A DNA stretch of 64,000 nucleotides from Bacillus sp. Marseille-P3661 (lineage in GTDB: Bacteria > Bacillota > Bacilli > Bacillales > Bacillaceae_J), in the NCBI RefSeq assembly GCF_900240995.1, contig NZ_LT965953.1, positions 1-64,000 on the forward strand, read 5' to 3'. The first letter of the stretch is position 1; each line of letters opens with the position of its first letter. The notes under the pieces are model-generated. The model worked only from the letters and a program-made list of their open reading frames with translations, was not told the DNA's origin and did no database searches. Of this stretch, positions 51,316 through 59,805 are shown piece by piece. Made by a program: the position numbers and the translations under genes.

Positions 51316-51783
51316 GTGAAGATAAAGCGACGCGTAAAATACTATCTTTTTCGTTTGTTTCGATTAAAGGCAAGTCCCAAGGAAGTTTCAATTGGGTTGG
51401 CTTTAGGCTTTATTCCAAATTGGTTCCCAACATTTGGTATAGGGCCGATAATGTCTATTGGAATTGCTAAGGTTTTTAGGGGAAACTTAATAGCCGCTGT
51501 AATTGGGGGAATTATTGGAACTCCGATTTGGCCCATTCTCTTTTATCTAAACTATAGAACGGGTAGTCTATTCTTTAATAAACATAGTAAAGTTGATGAA
51601 ATAGAGGATGTTGAATATCTAGATGCCGTGAATGATACGGTAGGGAGTCTCCAATCAGGCAGTTTTTTATTTCTATCAGGTGCAATCATTAATGTGTTTA
51701 TTTCCTCATTAGTAATTTATCTTTTGGTATACATTTTATTTAAAAAGTATCGAGTAACTATTCTGCGGAAATTGAAGTACTGA
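51316..51783 (+). CDS. DUF2062 domain membrane protein
   Basis: A 155-residue membrane protein matching DUF2062. It has the segment SPKEVSIGLALGFIPNWFPTFGIGPIMSIGIAK and then NLIAAVIGGIIGTPIWPILFYLNYRTG. A second hydrophobic pair lies near the C-terminus (FLFLSGAIINVFISSLVIYLLVYILF). The family is widespread, often next to glycosyltransferases, and its role is not defined. The start is GTG at 51316, about eight bases after AAGGGA. It is monocistronic here. Confidence 0.82.
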   Translation: MKIKRRVKYYLFRLFRLKASPKEVSIGLALGFIPNWFPTFGIGPIMSIGIAKVFRGNLIAAVIGGIIGTPIWPILFYLNYRTGSLFFNKHSKVDEIEDVEYLDAVNDTVGSLQSGSFLFLSGAIINVFISSLVIYLLVYILFKKYRVTILRKLKY

Positions 51784-51835
51784 AACGTTTTTCTGATAGT
51801 TTATAATGAAATTCCTATATATAGTAAAAAATGGT

Positions 51836-51904
51836 ACATGGGGACGGTTCTCATGATTTTTGGATTGACTGAATTACCTTAATAAGGAGGGAACCGTCCC
51901 CGCA
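51836..51904 (+). repeat. Family A palindromes, head-to-head pair
   Basis: ACATGGGGACGGTTCTCATG faces GGAGGGAACCGTCCCCGC across about 35 bases. It lies between convergent genes. Confidence 0.88.
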
Positions 51905-51911
51905 TTGAAAA

Positions 51912-52664
51912 CTATTTCTGAGTAATTTCGTTAATAATGTTCTTTAAAACTTTCGTATTTTCTTTTGAGGCTCTAACTAGATCAAAAATGTCAATTGTAT
52001 CATCTGAATTTAGATCTAGTTGTAATACCTCAATGGTCTGGACCGGTGCGGGTACATCAGCAATAGTTGGTTCAACCACAGTGTTCTGTTCAACTCCGGA
52101 AAAAGGCTCAACCTCGTTGTTCGGCTCAACCCCGGAAGAAGTTTCAACCACAGTGTTTAGCTCAACCCCGGAAGAAGTTTCAACCACAGTGTTTAGCTCA
52201 ACCCCGGAAGAAGTTTCAACCACAGTGTTTAGCTCAACCCCGGAAGAAGTTTCAACCACAGTGTTTAGCTCAACCCCGGAAGAAGGTTCAACCACAGTGT
52301 TCGGCTCACCTCCAGAAGAAGGTTCAACCTCGTTGTTCGGCTCAACTCCAGTAGTGGATTCGCTGTCGATAGCTGAATTAACACTCGATTCTGTCTCATC
52401 ACCAATCCCATCAGCACTTTCAATTGTTGTGGGAGGACAAATAGCTTCTTTTGTATTATCACATAAGCCATTGAGTAGTAGGTCTGTGTCTGCGAATAGT
52501 GCAGATTCATTTGTTTCTGCAATATCATTTTGTATGGAAACTTCTCCAAGACTTACAGTTGGATCAATTTTATTAGTTACCTCTTGTTCAGCCAATGTAA
52601 CACTCGCCGTAAACAAAGTTAATATACAAACAAATATAATGAAAATTAGTCCTAACTTCCTCAT
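51912..52664 (-). CDS. Secreted acidic repeat protein with C-terminal dockerin-like segment
   Basis: A 250-residue exported protein with a signal peptide (LIFIIFVCILTLFTASVTLA). The middle is low complexity: 12-residue repeats of the type SGVELNTVVETS and variants (about residues 95-200), rich in E, S, T and V. This probably forms an extended spacer. The last 35 residues read LDLNSDDTIDIFDLVRASKEN and end in a helix, matching the calcium-loop segment at the ends of four other secreted proteins in this window. AAGGAGG lies ten bases before ATG. No enzymatic domain is seen. It is bracketed by family A repeats. Confidence 0.75.
   Translation of the reverse strand: MRKLGLIFIIFVCILTLFTASVTLAEQEVTNKIDPTVSLGEVSIQNDIAETNESALFADTDLLLNGLCDNTKEAICPPTTIESADGIGDETESSVNSAIDSESTTGVEPNNEVEPSSGGEPNTVVEPSSGVELNTVVETSSGVELNTVVETSSGVELNTVVETSSGVELNTVVETSSGVEPNNEVEPFSGVEQNTVVEPTIADVPAPVQTIEVLQLDLNSDDTIDIFDLVRASKENTKVLKNIINEITQK
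52100..52330 (-). repeat. Tandem 36-bp repeat within the acidic secreted protein gene
   Basis: Units containing GAAGTTTCAACCACAGTG recur every 36 bases, at least four times almost exactly and with diverged edges. The unit is a multiple of three, so the frame is kept when the copy number changes. Confidence 0.9.
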
Positions 52665-52699
52665 TTGTAATACATTCCTCCTTTTTTAAAACATGGGAA

Positions 52700-52723
52700 A
52701 ACACGGGGACGGTTCTCGTGATT
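52700..52723 (+). repeat. Family A palindrome
   Basis: ACACGGGGACGGTTCTCGTG lies 36 bases upstream of the acidic repeat protein gene. Confidence 0.9.
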
Positions 52724-52832
52724 GGGTTTTTGTGACCAATAATACAGTTACAATAAATTCTATGATTATATATACACTCTTTGTTTTATAATTTTATAGT
52801 TTTGCCTGAATAAATATGACTATTACTTTAGG

Positions 52833-52947
52833 CACGGGGTATCATGAATGAAAAATGCGAGAACATTTCCCAAGTTTCAGGAACAGTTCTCGCATGTTCG
52901 AATAGCATAAACTGGAACGGTAACGTCAGAACCGTCCCCATGCCCCT
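52833..52947 (+). repeat. Family A composite with an inner 10-bp inverted repeat
   Basis: ATGCGAGAAC (52855-52864) and GTTCTCGCAT (52886-52895) are perfect inverted repeats. They are nested between a diverged CACGGGGTATCATG and the unit CAGAACCGTCCCCATG. Confidence 0.8.
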
Positions 52948-52951
52948 AATG

Positions 52952-55750
52952 CTATTCTAAAATAATGACATCATCAGCTTTTTCACCATAATATTGTAAA
53001 ATCCAATCCAACAACTCTGGGGCATCTTTTGCGATTTGTGATATATCATAAATGTCAACCCACCCATCTCCATTTAAATCAGGAGTTAACACTGGTAGTA
53101 GATTTGAGTCTCCTTCTGCTTGTATGGCATATAAGTAGCTTGCTTGTAGGCGCTCGTCATTTACACCTGAGTACCCAGCATAAAGTGTGTTATCAGAACC
53201 GATTGCCAGATTACTTTTAAAGAGATTGTTGCTATCTAATGGGTAATACCATCGTTCTGTACCATCCTGATATACAGAAGTAATACTAAAAGAATCAATA
53301 ACGTAAATCATATCGTTTAGATCGATAAGCGGCGATTTAAACGAACTATTGCTATTTCTTCCAACATACTTCCATAGTAACTTTCCATCTGCCGTTATAG
53401 CTTTTAGATTATTGTAACTTGTAATATAGATGGTTCCATCTGCTCCAATAGCTGGGGCATGGTCATAGCTTGAAACCCCATCTTTCAATTCCCACTTAAT
53501 CGTTCCATCCTCGTTAAAATTAATTAAACCTCGTGTTAAGCTACTAACTAATATATTACCGCTCGATGTTATCACTGGAGCATGCTTTAGGAAATAGTCA
53601 CCAGATTCTTCAAGAGCGTATTTCCATTTTAGCGTACCGTTATTATTAATCGCGTAAAGTTCTCCTGTTGAATTAGCTACATATATCGTGCCGTCTTTGC
53701 TGATTGCTGGGGATTGTGAGACCACATCCATACCAACCTGATAGGACCATTTAAACTGACCATCACTAGTCACAGCATATAAAAAGCCGCCATCTCCCAT
53801 TCCATCGTTGCCGAATGGAAGAATTCCAAAATAAATAGTGCCATCTTCACCGATTGCTGGTGAGGTCATAATAGTCTCAACAGGATGTGCCCATTTTGTA
53901 GAGCCATCAGGATTAATTGCAAATAATGTATTATACGTTGCCATATAAATCGTGCCATCGGCGCCGATTACCGGTGAATCTACTATATATGCATCTAAAC
54001 CAGCTCGCCATTTTTCAGTACCATCTGGATTGACCGCATATAGAAAAGGCCTTCTTGGTAAATAATTATCAATCGTGGCGACATAAATAGTTCCATCAGC
54101 TCCAATTACCGGCGAAGTAAATTGATATCCCACCTCAAAATGCTTGGCTGAAATCCATTTCTTTACGGGGTCTTCACCTACTGTAAAACGTGTTTGGCGA
54201 GTCCAGTTAAAAGTAGAAGGTTGGAGCGCTCCTTGGTCATAAGCTCCATCTTGAAATCCACTGCTTTGATTATTTTGAGTAAATAGTGGATTTGAAGGGA
54301 CATTTATTTCAATTTGAGTTATGGTATCTTCAAAAGTTACGGTAATAGTTGCTGTTCCTTCACCAACAGCGATAACTCCGTACTTATTTGCCTTCGCGAC
54401 GTTTGCATTAGATGATTGAAAAGATACATCTTTCCAAGACGTAATATTAGGCGTTTCTCCACCTGAAAAAATTGCAAAAATATTGACTTTTTCAGAGCCA
54501 CCTATTGGTAATGTTAGAGTTGGTTGATCTACAACAATACTTGTTGCTTCACCATTAGGACCAATCGCATATAATCCTTTATTATTACCTACATATATTG
54601 TTCCGTTTTCTCCGATAGCAGGTGCAGAATATTCAAATTCAGTTTGGACAAACCGATAGTCTTCTTCTGAAAACGTTTCTGAGAGTTTCCATTTGGTTGT
54701 ACCATCTGAACGGATGGCATAAAAATACCCAAACCCACTTCCTACATATATTGATCCTTCAGTATCGATAATTAAATCCTGTGATATATCGCGGATCGAA
54801 TAAGTCCATTGAAATTCACCGCTCGTATTTAAAACATATAAACCTGAACTATTTGAATTGATAATATTAACTGGGATGTAAATTAAATTATTAGCGCCAA
54901 GAGCGGGATTTCCGATAAATCCACCTCCGGGAGACTGATAAGACCAATTTTCTTCACCATCTGGAGTAAGGGCATACAATGTATCCGTATCAGAAACATA
55001 GAGGGTTCCATCGGGTCCTACTGTTGCAGTTGATGGACTATTAGTAAGGCTGAACTCCCATTTTTGGGTACCTTCGGGGCTCAGCGCTTCAAATTTTTGA
55101 TAACCACCGATATAAATAGTTCCATCAGTAGCCACTATTGGTGAATTACTTATGTTGTAGTAGGAAGGTGTGTATTCCCACTTTTTTATTCCCGTTGAAT
55201 CCACTGCATAAAGTTTACCGTTTGCCACGATGTAAACTGTTCCGTCGCTAGCAAGAGCGGGTGAGCCATAAAGTACCTTATTTAAATAAACGTTCCACTT
55301 CTCATTGCCATCAGGGTCGACTGCATATAAATATCCAGTTGTAGATCCTATGTAGATTGTACCGTCACTACCAATTACAGGTGAGGCACGATAAACACCT
55401 CCAATTGGAAATGTCCATTTTTCAGAACCATCAGGGTTCAATGCATAAAGCTTATCAAATGATGCTACATAAAGCGTTCCATCCTCCGCTATGACTGGTG
55501 ATGTTTCTACTGATCTACCTGTCTTGTAAATCCAATACAAATTAGAATGATCACTACCAATAAACTGAGATTGCTTTGTCCAGTTTGTAGATGTCGGTTG
55601 AATAGCATTTAGATCATAACCATCATTCTGATAACCATTCCCTATTGTAAAAGCTACTACATCATCGTTTTTTGCACTAAAAAATATAAAAGCTAATAAA
55701 ACCAACAGAAAAATCACCCTAAACTTCATCTGATCCCGGATTTGCTCCAT
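52952..55750 (-). CDS. Secreted PQQ-like beta-propeller protein with Ig-like and dockerin-like segments
   Basis: A 932-residue exported protein. The N-terminus has a hydrophobic segment (VIFLLVLLAFIFF). Two large blocks of about 40-residue propeller blades follow (about residues 45-400 and 490-870). Each blade reads PVIGADGTIYVGS...LYAVNPDGTEKW, as in PQQ-like/BamB repeat proteins. Between them lies a Big_2-like domain (about 405-490, VDQPTLTLPIGGSEKVN...VAVGEGTATITV). The end reads DLNGDGWVDIYDISQIAKDAPELL...YYGEK, the shared calcium-loop segment. ATG 55750 has AGGTGA five bases upstream. No catalytic residues are evident; a binding or scaffold role outside the cell is likely. Family A repeats flank both ends. 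Confidence 0.85.
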   Translation of the reverse strand: MEQIRDQMKFRVIFLLVLLAFIFFSAKNDDVVAFTIGNGYQNDGYDLNAIQPTSTNWTKQSQFIGSDHSNLYWIYKTGRSVETSPVIAEDGTLYVASFDKLYALNPDGSEKWTFPIGGVYRASPVIGSDGTIYIGSTTGYLYAVDPDGNEKWNVYLNKVLYGSPALASDGTVYIVANGKLYAVDSTGIKKWEYTPSYYNISNSPIVATDGTIYIGGYQKFEALSPEGTQKWEFSLTNSPSTATVGPDGTLYVSDTDTLYALTPDGEENWSYQSPGGGFIGNPALGANNLIYIPVNIINSNSSGLYVLNTSGEFQWTYSIRDISQDLIIDTEGSIYVGSGFGYFYAIRSDGTTKWKLSETFSEEDYRFVQTEFEYSAPAIGENGTIYVGNNKGLYAIGPNGEATSIVVDQPTLTLPIGGSEKVNIFAIFSGGETPNITSWKDVSFQSSNANVAKANKYGVIAVGEGTATITVTFEDTITQIEINVPSNPLFTQNNQSSGFQDGAYDQGALQPSTFNWTRQTRFTVGEDPVKKWISAKHFEVGYQFTSPVIGADGTIYVATIDNYLPRRPFLYAVNPDGTEKWRAGLDAYIVDSPVIGADGTIYMATYNTLFAINPDGSTKWAHPVETIMTSPAIGEDGTIYFGILPFGNDGMGDGGFLYAVTSDGQFKWSYQVGMDVVSQSPAISKDGTIYVANSTGELYAINNNGTLKWKYALEESGDYFLKHAPVITSSGNILVSSLTRGLINFNEDGTIKWELKDGVSSYDHAPAIGADGTIYITSYNNLKAITADGKLLWKYVGRNSNSSFKSPLIDLNDMIYVIDSFSITSVYQDGTERWYYPLDSNNLFKSNLAIGSDNTLYAGYSGVNDERLQASYLYAIQAEGDSNLLPVLTPDLNGDGWVDIYDISQIAKDAPELLDWILQYYGEKADDVIILE

Positions 55751-55845
55751 ATTCCTCACCTATCCTTAGTAAATTAGTACTATATATCGATTATTATAAA
55801 AGCTTTCGCAATATTTGGACAGTTATTTTTTTGATACATGGGTGA

Positions 55846-55909
55846 TACATGGGGACGGTTCTCACGGTTCAACTTTTTTGATGGGAATCACGGGGACGGT
55901 TCTCACGTT
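55846..55909 (+). repeat. Family A palindromes, two direct copies
   Basis: ACATGGGGACGGTTCTCACG and TCACGGGGACGGTTCTCACG lie 41 bases apart, upstream of the beta-propeller gene. Confidence 0.9.
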
Positions 55910-55989
55910 ATGGAACTCTATTATAATAGAAAATAGATAATACTAAAGTCTTAAAATAGGAGAACGTTAGAATAGTCGCTAAATGTAAT

Positions 55990-56012
55990 CGCGAGAACCG
56001 TCCCCATGTTTA
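55990..56012 (+). repeat. Family A palindrome
   Basis: CGCGAGAACCGTCCCCATG lies upstream of the KamA-like gene, in inverse orientation to the pair at 55846. Confidence 0.88.
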
Positions 56013-56131
56013 CATGTTTGTGCCATATTTGTGAAAGGGCTTGCAATTATGCTTACAGTTATGAGAGTATAATAGAGTGGGGAATTATCCCATTTCATGA
56101 CAAATCTATCATCTTTGAAGGGAGAGGTTTT

Positions 56132-57307
56132 ATGGCACAGCCCAAGTACATAATGAATCTTGATAAAATTCAAGAAATACCCATGGCTGAAAGAGAGAAA
56201 CTGAAACAGATTACAGAAAAATATGTATTTCGCGTAAATGACTATTATTTAAGTTTAATTGATTGGAATAATCCGAATGACCCGATTCGAAAGCTTGTCA
56301 TCCCTAATGAAGGGGAGCTTGAAGAATATGGCCGTTGGGATGCTTCTGATGAAGACACAAACTATGTGGTTCCTGGCTGTCAGCATAAATATTCAACTAC
56401 AGCTTTGCTGATCGTGTCGGAGGTTTGTGGTGCGTACTGTCGCTATTGTTTTAGAAAACGTCTGTTTAGAAACGACGTAAAAGAAGCGATGAGCGATGTT
56501 GAACCAGGTTTGAAGTATATTGAAGAGCACCCAGAAATTAATAATGTGTTATTAACCGGTGGGGATTCTCTTATTTTAGCTACGAAAAAGCTAAGAATGA
56601 TCATTGAGCGCCTTCGTGCGATTGATCATGTTAAAATTATCCGCTTAGGCTCCAAATTGCCTGTTTTTAATCCGATGCGAATTTATGAGGATGAAGACTT
56701 ATTAAATTTAATTCGCGAATTTTCCACCCCTGAAAAGCGCATTTATGTAATGGCGCATATTAACCATCCAGTCGAAATTACCGATCAAGCAAGAAAAGGA
56801 TTCCAGGCTTTACACGATGCGGGAGCGATCGTTGTTAATCAAACGCCTGTTTTAAAAGGCATTAATGATGATCCAGATGTATTAGCGGAGCTCCTTGATA
56901 AATTGTCATGGGCTGGCGTTACACCGTACTATTTCTTTGTAAACCGTCCAGTTGCAGGCAATAATGATTTTGTCCTTACGCTGAAAGAGCTATATGACAT
57001 TGTTGAAAAGGCAAAAGCTAAAACTTCAGGCTTAGGCAAACGAGTCCGTCTATCAATGAGCCATACAAGTGGCAAAATTGAAATTCTAGCAATTGACAAT
57101 GGAAAAGCCTACTTAAAATATCATCAATCACGCGACAATGAATATGGCAAGTTCATGGTGCTCGACTGTCCTGATCAAGCGGCATGGTTCGATGATCTGC
57201 CAGGCAATGAGCAATATTGGACAAAACCTAAGAAAAAAACAGACGAAGTCGTCTCCGTCAACGAACTTCCAGATGTCCCGGTGAAGGAAGTAGTAGGTTC
57301 TAAATAG
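56132..57307 (+). CDS. KamA family radical SAM protein (lysine 2,3-aminomutase-like)
   Basis: A 391-residue radical SAM enzyme. The [4Fe-4S] cluster motif is CGAYCRYCF (C-x3-C-x2-C, near residue 108), followed by LLTGGDSLIL and RLGSKLPVFNP, which bind SAM and PLP in the KamA family. It is shorter than typical lysine 2,3-aminomutases. It belongs to the shorter KamA-like branch found in Bacillus, whose substrate is not settled; an amino-group migration is expected. ATG 56132 follows GGGAGAGG; upstream in-frame codons are not conserved. It is monocistronic and bracketed by family A repeats. Confidence 0.88.
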   Translation: MAQPKYIMNLDKIQEIPMAEREKLKQITEKYVFRVNDYYLSLIDWNNPNDPIRKLVIPNEGELEEYGRWDASDEDTNYVVPGCQHKYSTTALLIVSEVCGAYCRYCFRKRLFRNDVKEAMSDVEPGLKYIEEHPEINNVLLTGGDSLILATKKLRMIIERLRAIDHVKIIRLGSKLPVFNPMRIYEDEDLLNLIREFSTPEKRIYVMAHINHPVEITDQARKGFQALHDAGAIVVNQTPVLKGINDDPDVLAELLDKLSWAGVTPYYFFVNRPVAGNNDFVLTLKELYDIVEKAKAKTSGLGKRVRLSMSHTSGKIEILAIDNGKAYLKYHQSRDNEYGKFMVLDCPDQAAWFDDLPGNEQYWTKPKKKTDEVVSVNELPDVPVKEVVGSK

Positions 57308-57334
57308 CATTTTATGTGCAAGTGCAAGGGGGGC

Positions 57335-57358
57335 AACATGGGGACGGTTCTCATGATT
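57335..57358 (+). repeat. Family A palindrome
   Basis: CATGGGGACGGTTCTCATG, 28 bases after the KamA-like stop codon. Confidence 0.92.
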
Positions 57359-57402
57359 AACCCCACCACGTCAATAGCTAAAACCTTATACAAGAAAAAC
57401 TA

Positions 57403-57452
57403 AAAATGGAGAGTGGTTCTCGAAGGAACACTGCCACTCTCCATTTTAATTT
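57403..57452 (+). terminator. Rho-independent terminator
   Basis: AAAATGGAGAGTGG pairs with CCACTCTCCATTTT and is followed by AATTTTT. It ends the KamA-like transcript. Confidence 0.85.
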
Positions 57453-57901
57453 TTATAGATTTGCCCTTGATAAAATTAGTAATTTACAGCAATTAAACTA
57501 GGGGTGCTCATAGGAATCAGTATAAAAAAGTAATGAAAGTAGTCTAAAAGTAGCGTATGATAGGGCATATAGAGATTTACCCTATTAGCTTAATGAATAT
57601 TTCCAGAGACACCAAACCCTCCAAAAAATCAAAATGTATTTAAGTCAATTTCAGTTAGCTGTCCTCAGTACATGGCTAATTGCCTTAAGCTTTTAGATTA
57701 ATTCTTCTTATTATCTGTCTACCATTCTTCTAAATCAGGTTACCCATTTATGCACCCTATCACATTACATACATCTATTTTCCACACACCAAAAACAAAT
57801 GATTCCTTTGTTCTTCTTTTTGATCAAACCTTCTCCCAATCACTATCAAGATCAAGACAGTATTTTCAAGTTCAGAACAAATGTAATAAAGTGTAGAAGA
57901 G
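57453..57901. other. Intergenic stretch, no gene seen
   Basis: About 450 AT-rich bases upstream of the REP-associated transposase. A frame is open from 57799 into the transposase, but it lacks a ribosome-binding site and part of it is repeat-derived. Confidence 0.5.
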
Positions 57902-57923
57902 TCACGAGAACCGTCCCCGTGTT
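57902..57923 (+). repeat. Family A palindrome, left of the REP-associated transposase
   Basis: TCACGAGAACCGTCCCCGTG, followed by a diverged half (CCCCGTGTTTCC). It is in direct orientation to the copy at 58755. Confidence 0.92.
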
Positions 57924-57969
57924 TCCCCCCGTGTTTCCTGAAAATACTCTAAAAGTAGTGGTGATATAT

Positions 57970-58749
57970 ATGCCTCGTAAAGCAAGGTTGAAAAGTGGTA
58001 GTGGAGTTTACCATGTTATATTAAGAGGTGCAAATCGACAGGAGATTTTCCATGACGATGAAGATTGCATGCAGTTTTTAAATACACTGGAAAGGTATAA
58101 AAATGAAACAGAGTTAAAAGTCTATGGTTGGTGCTTAATGAGTAATCATGTTCATCTGCTTTTAAGAGAAGGTAATGAAGAACTCTCTAAAACGATGAAA
58201 CGAATTGGTGTAAGCTTTGTCCGATACTATAACTGGAAGTACGGAGTAATCGGGCATTTATTTCAAGACCGTTTTAAAAGTGAAAGTGTAGAGACTAGAG
58301 AGTATCTATTAACAGTTGTTAGATATATTCATCAAAACCCACTTAAAGCTGGAATAGTCAAAAAGGTTAATGAATGGCGGTGGAGTAGTTGTCATGGATA
58401 TTATAGTAAAAGTTATTATCCTATGGGATTGCTAGATTATAATTTTATTCTTCAATTTTTTTCCTCAGACCCTTTAATCGCAAAAGAAAGATTCAAAGAA
58501 TTCAATGAAAGGAATAATAATGATGAATGTTTAGAGGAACGGACTATTATAAAAAGAAGATTAACGGATGAGGAGGCAAGGGAGAAAATAAAAGAGGTAC
58601 TTGGTGATAATGAGATTACACAAGTAAAAAGCTTACCTAAACTTCAAAGAAATGAACTGCTTCGAAGAGTAAAAGGTATTAATGGGCTTTCACAGCGTCA
58701 GACGGCAAGAATATTGGGGGTATCACCCCGTCTAATTTGTAAAGCTTAA
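57970..58749 (+). CDS. REP-associated tyrosine transposase (RAYT, Y1_Tnp/IS200-like)
   Basis: A 259-residue HUH-type single-strand transposase. The N-terminus MPRKARLKSGSGVYHVILRG is typical of RAYTs. The HUH metal motif is SNHVHLLLRE (near residue 62), and the catalytic tyrosine is in VVRYIHQNPLKAGIV (near residue 124). The C-terminal extension ends with a helix-turn-helix (LSQRQTARILGVSPRLICKA) that may recognise its palindrome. RAYTs do not have classical element ends but spread short REP palindromes. This gene is flanked on both sides by family A palindromes in the same orientation, so it is the natural candidate for their propagation. ATG 57970 is preferred; upstream frame is repeat-derived. 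Confidence 0.9.
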   Translation: MPRKARLKSGSGVYHVILRGANRQEIFHDDEDCMQFLNTLERYKNETELKVYGWCLMSNHVHLLLREGNEELSKTMKRIGVSFVRYYNWKYGVIGHLFQDRFKSESVETREYLLTVVRYIHQNPLKAGIVKKVNEWRWSSCHGYYSKSYYPMGLLDYNFILQFFSSDPLIAKERFKEFNERNNNDECLEERTIIKRRLTDEEAREKIKEVLGDNEITQVKSLPKLQRNELLRRVKGINGLSQRQTARILGVSPRLICKA

Positions 58750-58754
58750 TATTG

Positions 58755-58780
58755 GAAACGTGAGAACCGTCCCCGTGTTG
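58755..58780 (+). repeat. Family A palindrome, right of the REP-associated transposase
   Basis: AACGTGAGAACCGTCCCCGTG, five bases after the transposase stop codon. Confidence 0.92.
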
Positions 58781-58912
58781 ACTCTTTTTAAAAATTACTA
58801 TATAAACAATTGAAGAAAATGGTAGTTAATTGTAGAATTATGGTAGTTAACAATAAATACCAATGATAATTAATAAAATAATAGAAAATAAAGAAAGGGG
58901 AATAATAGTAAA

Positions 58913-59539
58913 ATGAAACGAATAATGACAGTAATATTAATCTTTTCCTTAGTTATCCCGTTAGTTACAACAGCATCGGAGCTTAATGTCACAACATCGA
59001 CTCCTGGTTTTACTAGCAATATCTTGTCAGATGCTAGTTTTATAGAGACGGGTAATACATATAGGGGAGCTTTATCTGAGGACGATCCATTCTTATATAA
59101 AAAAGATAGTAATAAAGATGGCATAATAGATATTTTAGATATTGTAAATTTGACTAAACAATATGGTAAGCAAGTGACGTTTCAACCTCCTAAGGTTGAG
59201 GTATTAATACTTGCTGATTCGGCGGAATATTCACCAACAACCAAAAAGATTGATTTGGTGGGGGCGGGTATAAAAGTATTTGATTTTAATTATAGTAACC
59301 ATCAATTCGCTATATATAGAAGATACGCTAATATAAAACAGGCTCACACAGAATTTGTTCGTATATACGAGCCATCAGGAGCATACATGCAATCAGACTT
59401 GAATGAAATAGGAATTGGTGATGGTTGGGGTGTAACTGATCGGTTTACTGATGTTACATTTAGACAAACTGGAAGACATTATGTTGTTCTATTCATCGAC
59501 GGCGTGCCTATTAAAGATATGGAGATATTTGTGGAATAA
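58913..59539 (+). CDS. Small secreted protein with an internal dockerin-like segment
   Basis: A 208-residue exported protein. The signal peptide is IMTVILIFSLVIPLVTTASE. At about residues 63-82 DSNKDGIIDILDIVNLTKQYG repeats the calcium-loop segment found at the C-terminus of four other proteins in this window. Here it is followed by a beta-rich domain of about 115 residues (PPKVEVLILADSAEYSPTTKKIDLVG to the end). That domain resembles a carbohydrate- or surface-binding sandwich, but I cannot assign a family. The ATG follows AAAGGGGAAT. It lies between the RAYT gene and a family A repeat cluster. Confidence 0.72.
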   Translation: MKRIMTVILIFSLVIPLVTTASELNVTTSTPGFTSNILSDASFIETGNTYRGALSEDDPFLYKKDSNKDGIIDILDIVNLTKQYGKQVTFQPPKVEVLILADSAEYSPTTKKIDLVGAGIKVFDFNYSNHQFAIYRRYANIKQAHTEFVRIYEPSGAYMQSDLNEIGIGDGWGVTDRFTDVTFRQTGRHYVVLFIDGVPIKDMEIFVE

Positions 59540-59543
59540 GCTG

Positions 59544-59593
59544 GGAACACGGGTGGGAAACATGGGGGAAACATGGGGACGGTTCTCATGTTT
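59544..59593 (+). repeat. Family A palindrome with two diverged halves
   Basis: Partial copies GGGAACACGGG and GGGAAACATGGGG lead into the complete CATGGGGACGGTTCTCATG. This looks like stepwise reiteration of the unit's left half. Confidence 0.88.
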
Positions 59594-59656
59594 TGATGAG
59601 GATTATAGGTACGTTAATCTTCTTCATGTTTATAAAAATCAATACTAGAGCAAATA

Positions 59657-59712
59657 AAAAAACCACCAAGAGCTTTTAAGGTTAAAAAAGCTACTAAGTG
59701 GTTTTTTTATTA
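59657..59712 (+). terminator. Bidirectional terminator
   Basis: AAAAAACCAC pairs with GTGGTTTTTT around an AGCTTTT/AAAAGCT inner stem. It lies between convergent genes. Confidence 0.8.
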
Positions 59713-59759
59713 TTAGCCTATAAGTAGGAAGGGAGAATGGTGTTTTGAGTGGGGATAGG

Positions 59760-59804
59760 TATCACGAGAACCGTCCCCATGATACACACCCATGATACAC
59801 CCGT
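59760..59804 (+). repeat. Family A palindrome with diverged halves
   Basis: ATCACGAGAACCGTCCCCATG is followed by CCCATGATACACCCG. It directly abuts the stop of the next secreted protein gene. Confidence 0.88.
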
Positions 59805-59805
59805 A

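Noticed and set aside
52067-52354. Regular spaced repeats resembling a CRISPR array.
   Set aside because: Repeats are contiguous 36-bp units without variable spacers, and they encode protein.
51937-52689. 250-codon frame on the plus strand opposite the acidic repeat protein.
   Set aside because: Same length and phase are due to the 36-bp tandem repeat. The minus-strand frame has the signal peptide, the ribosome-binding site and the shared C-terminal segment.
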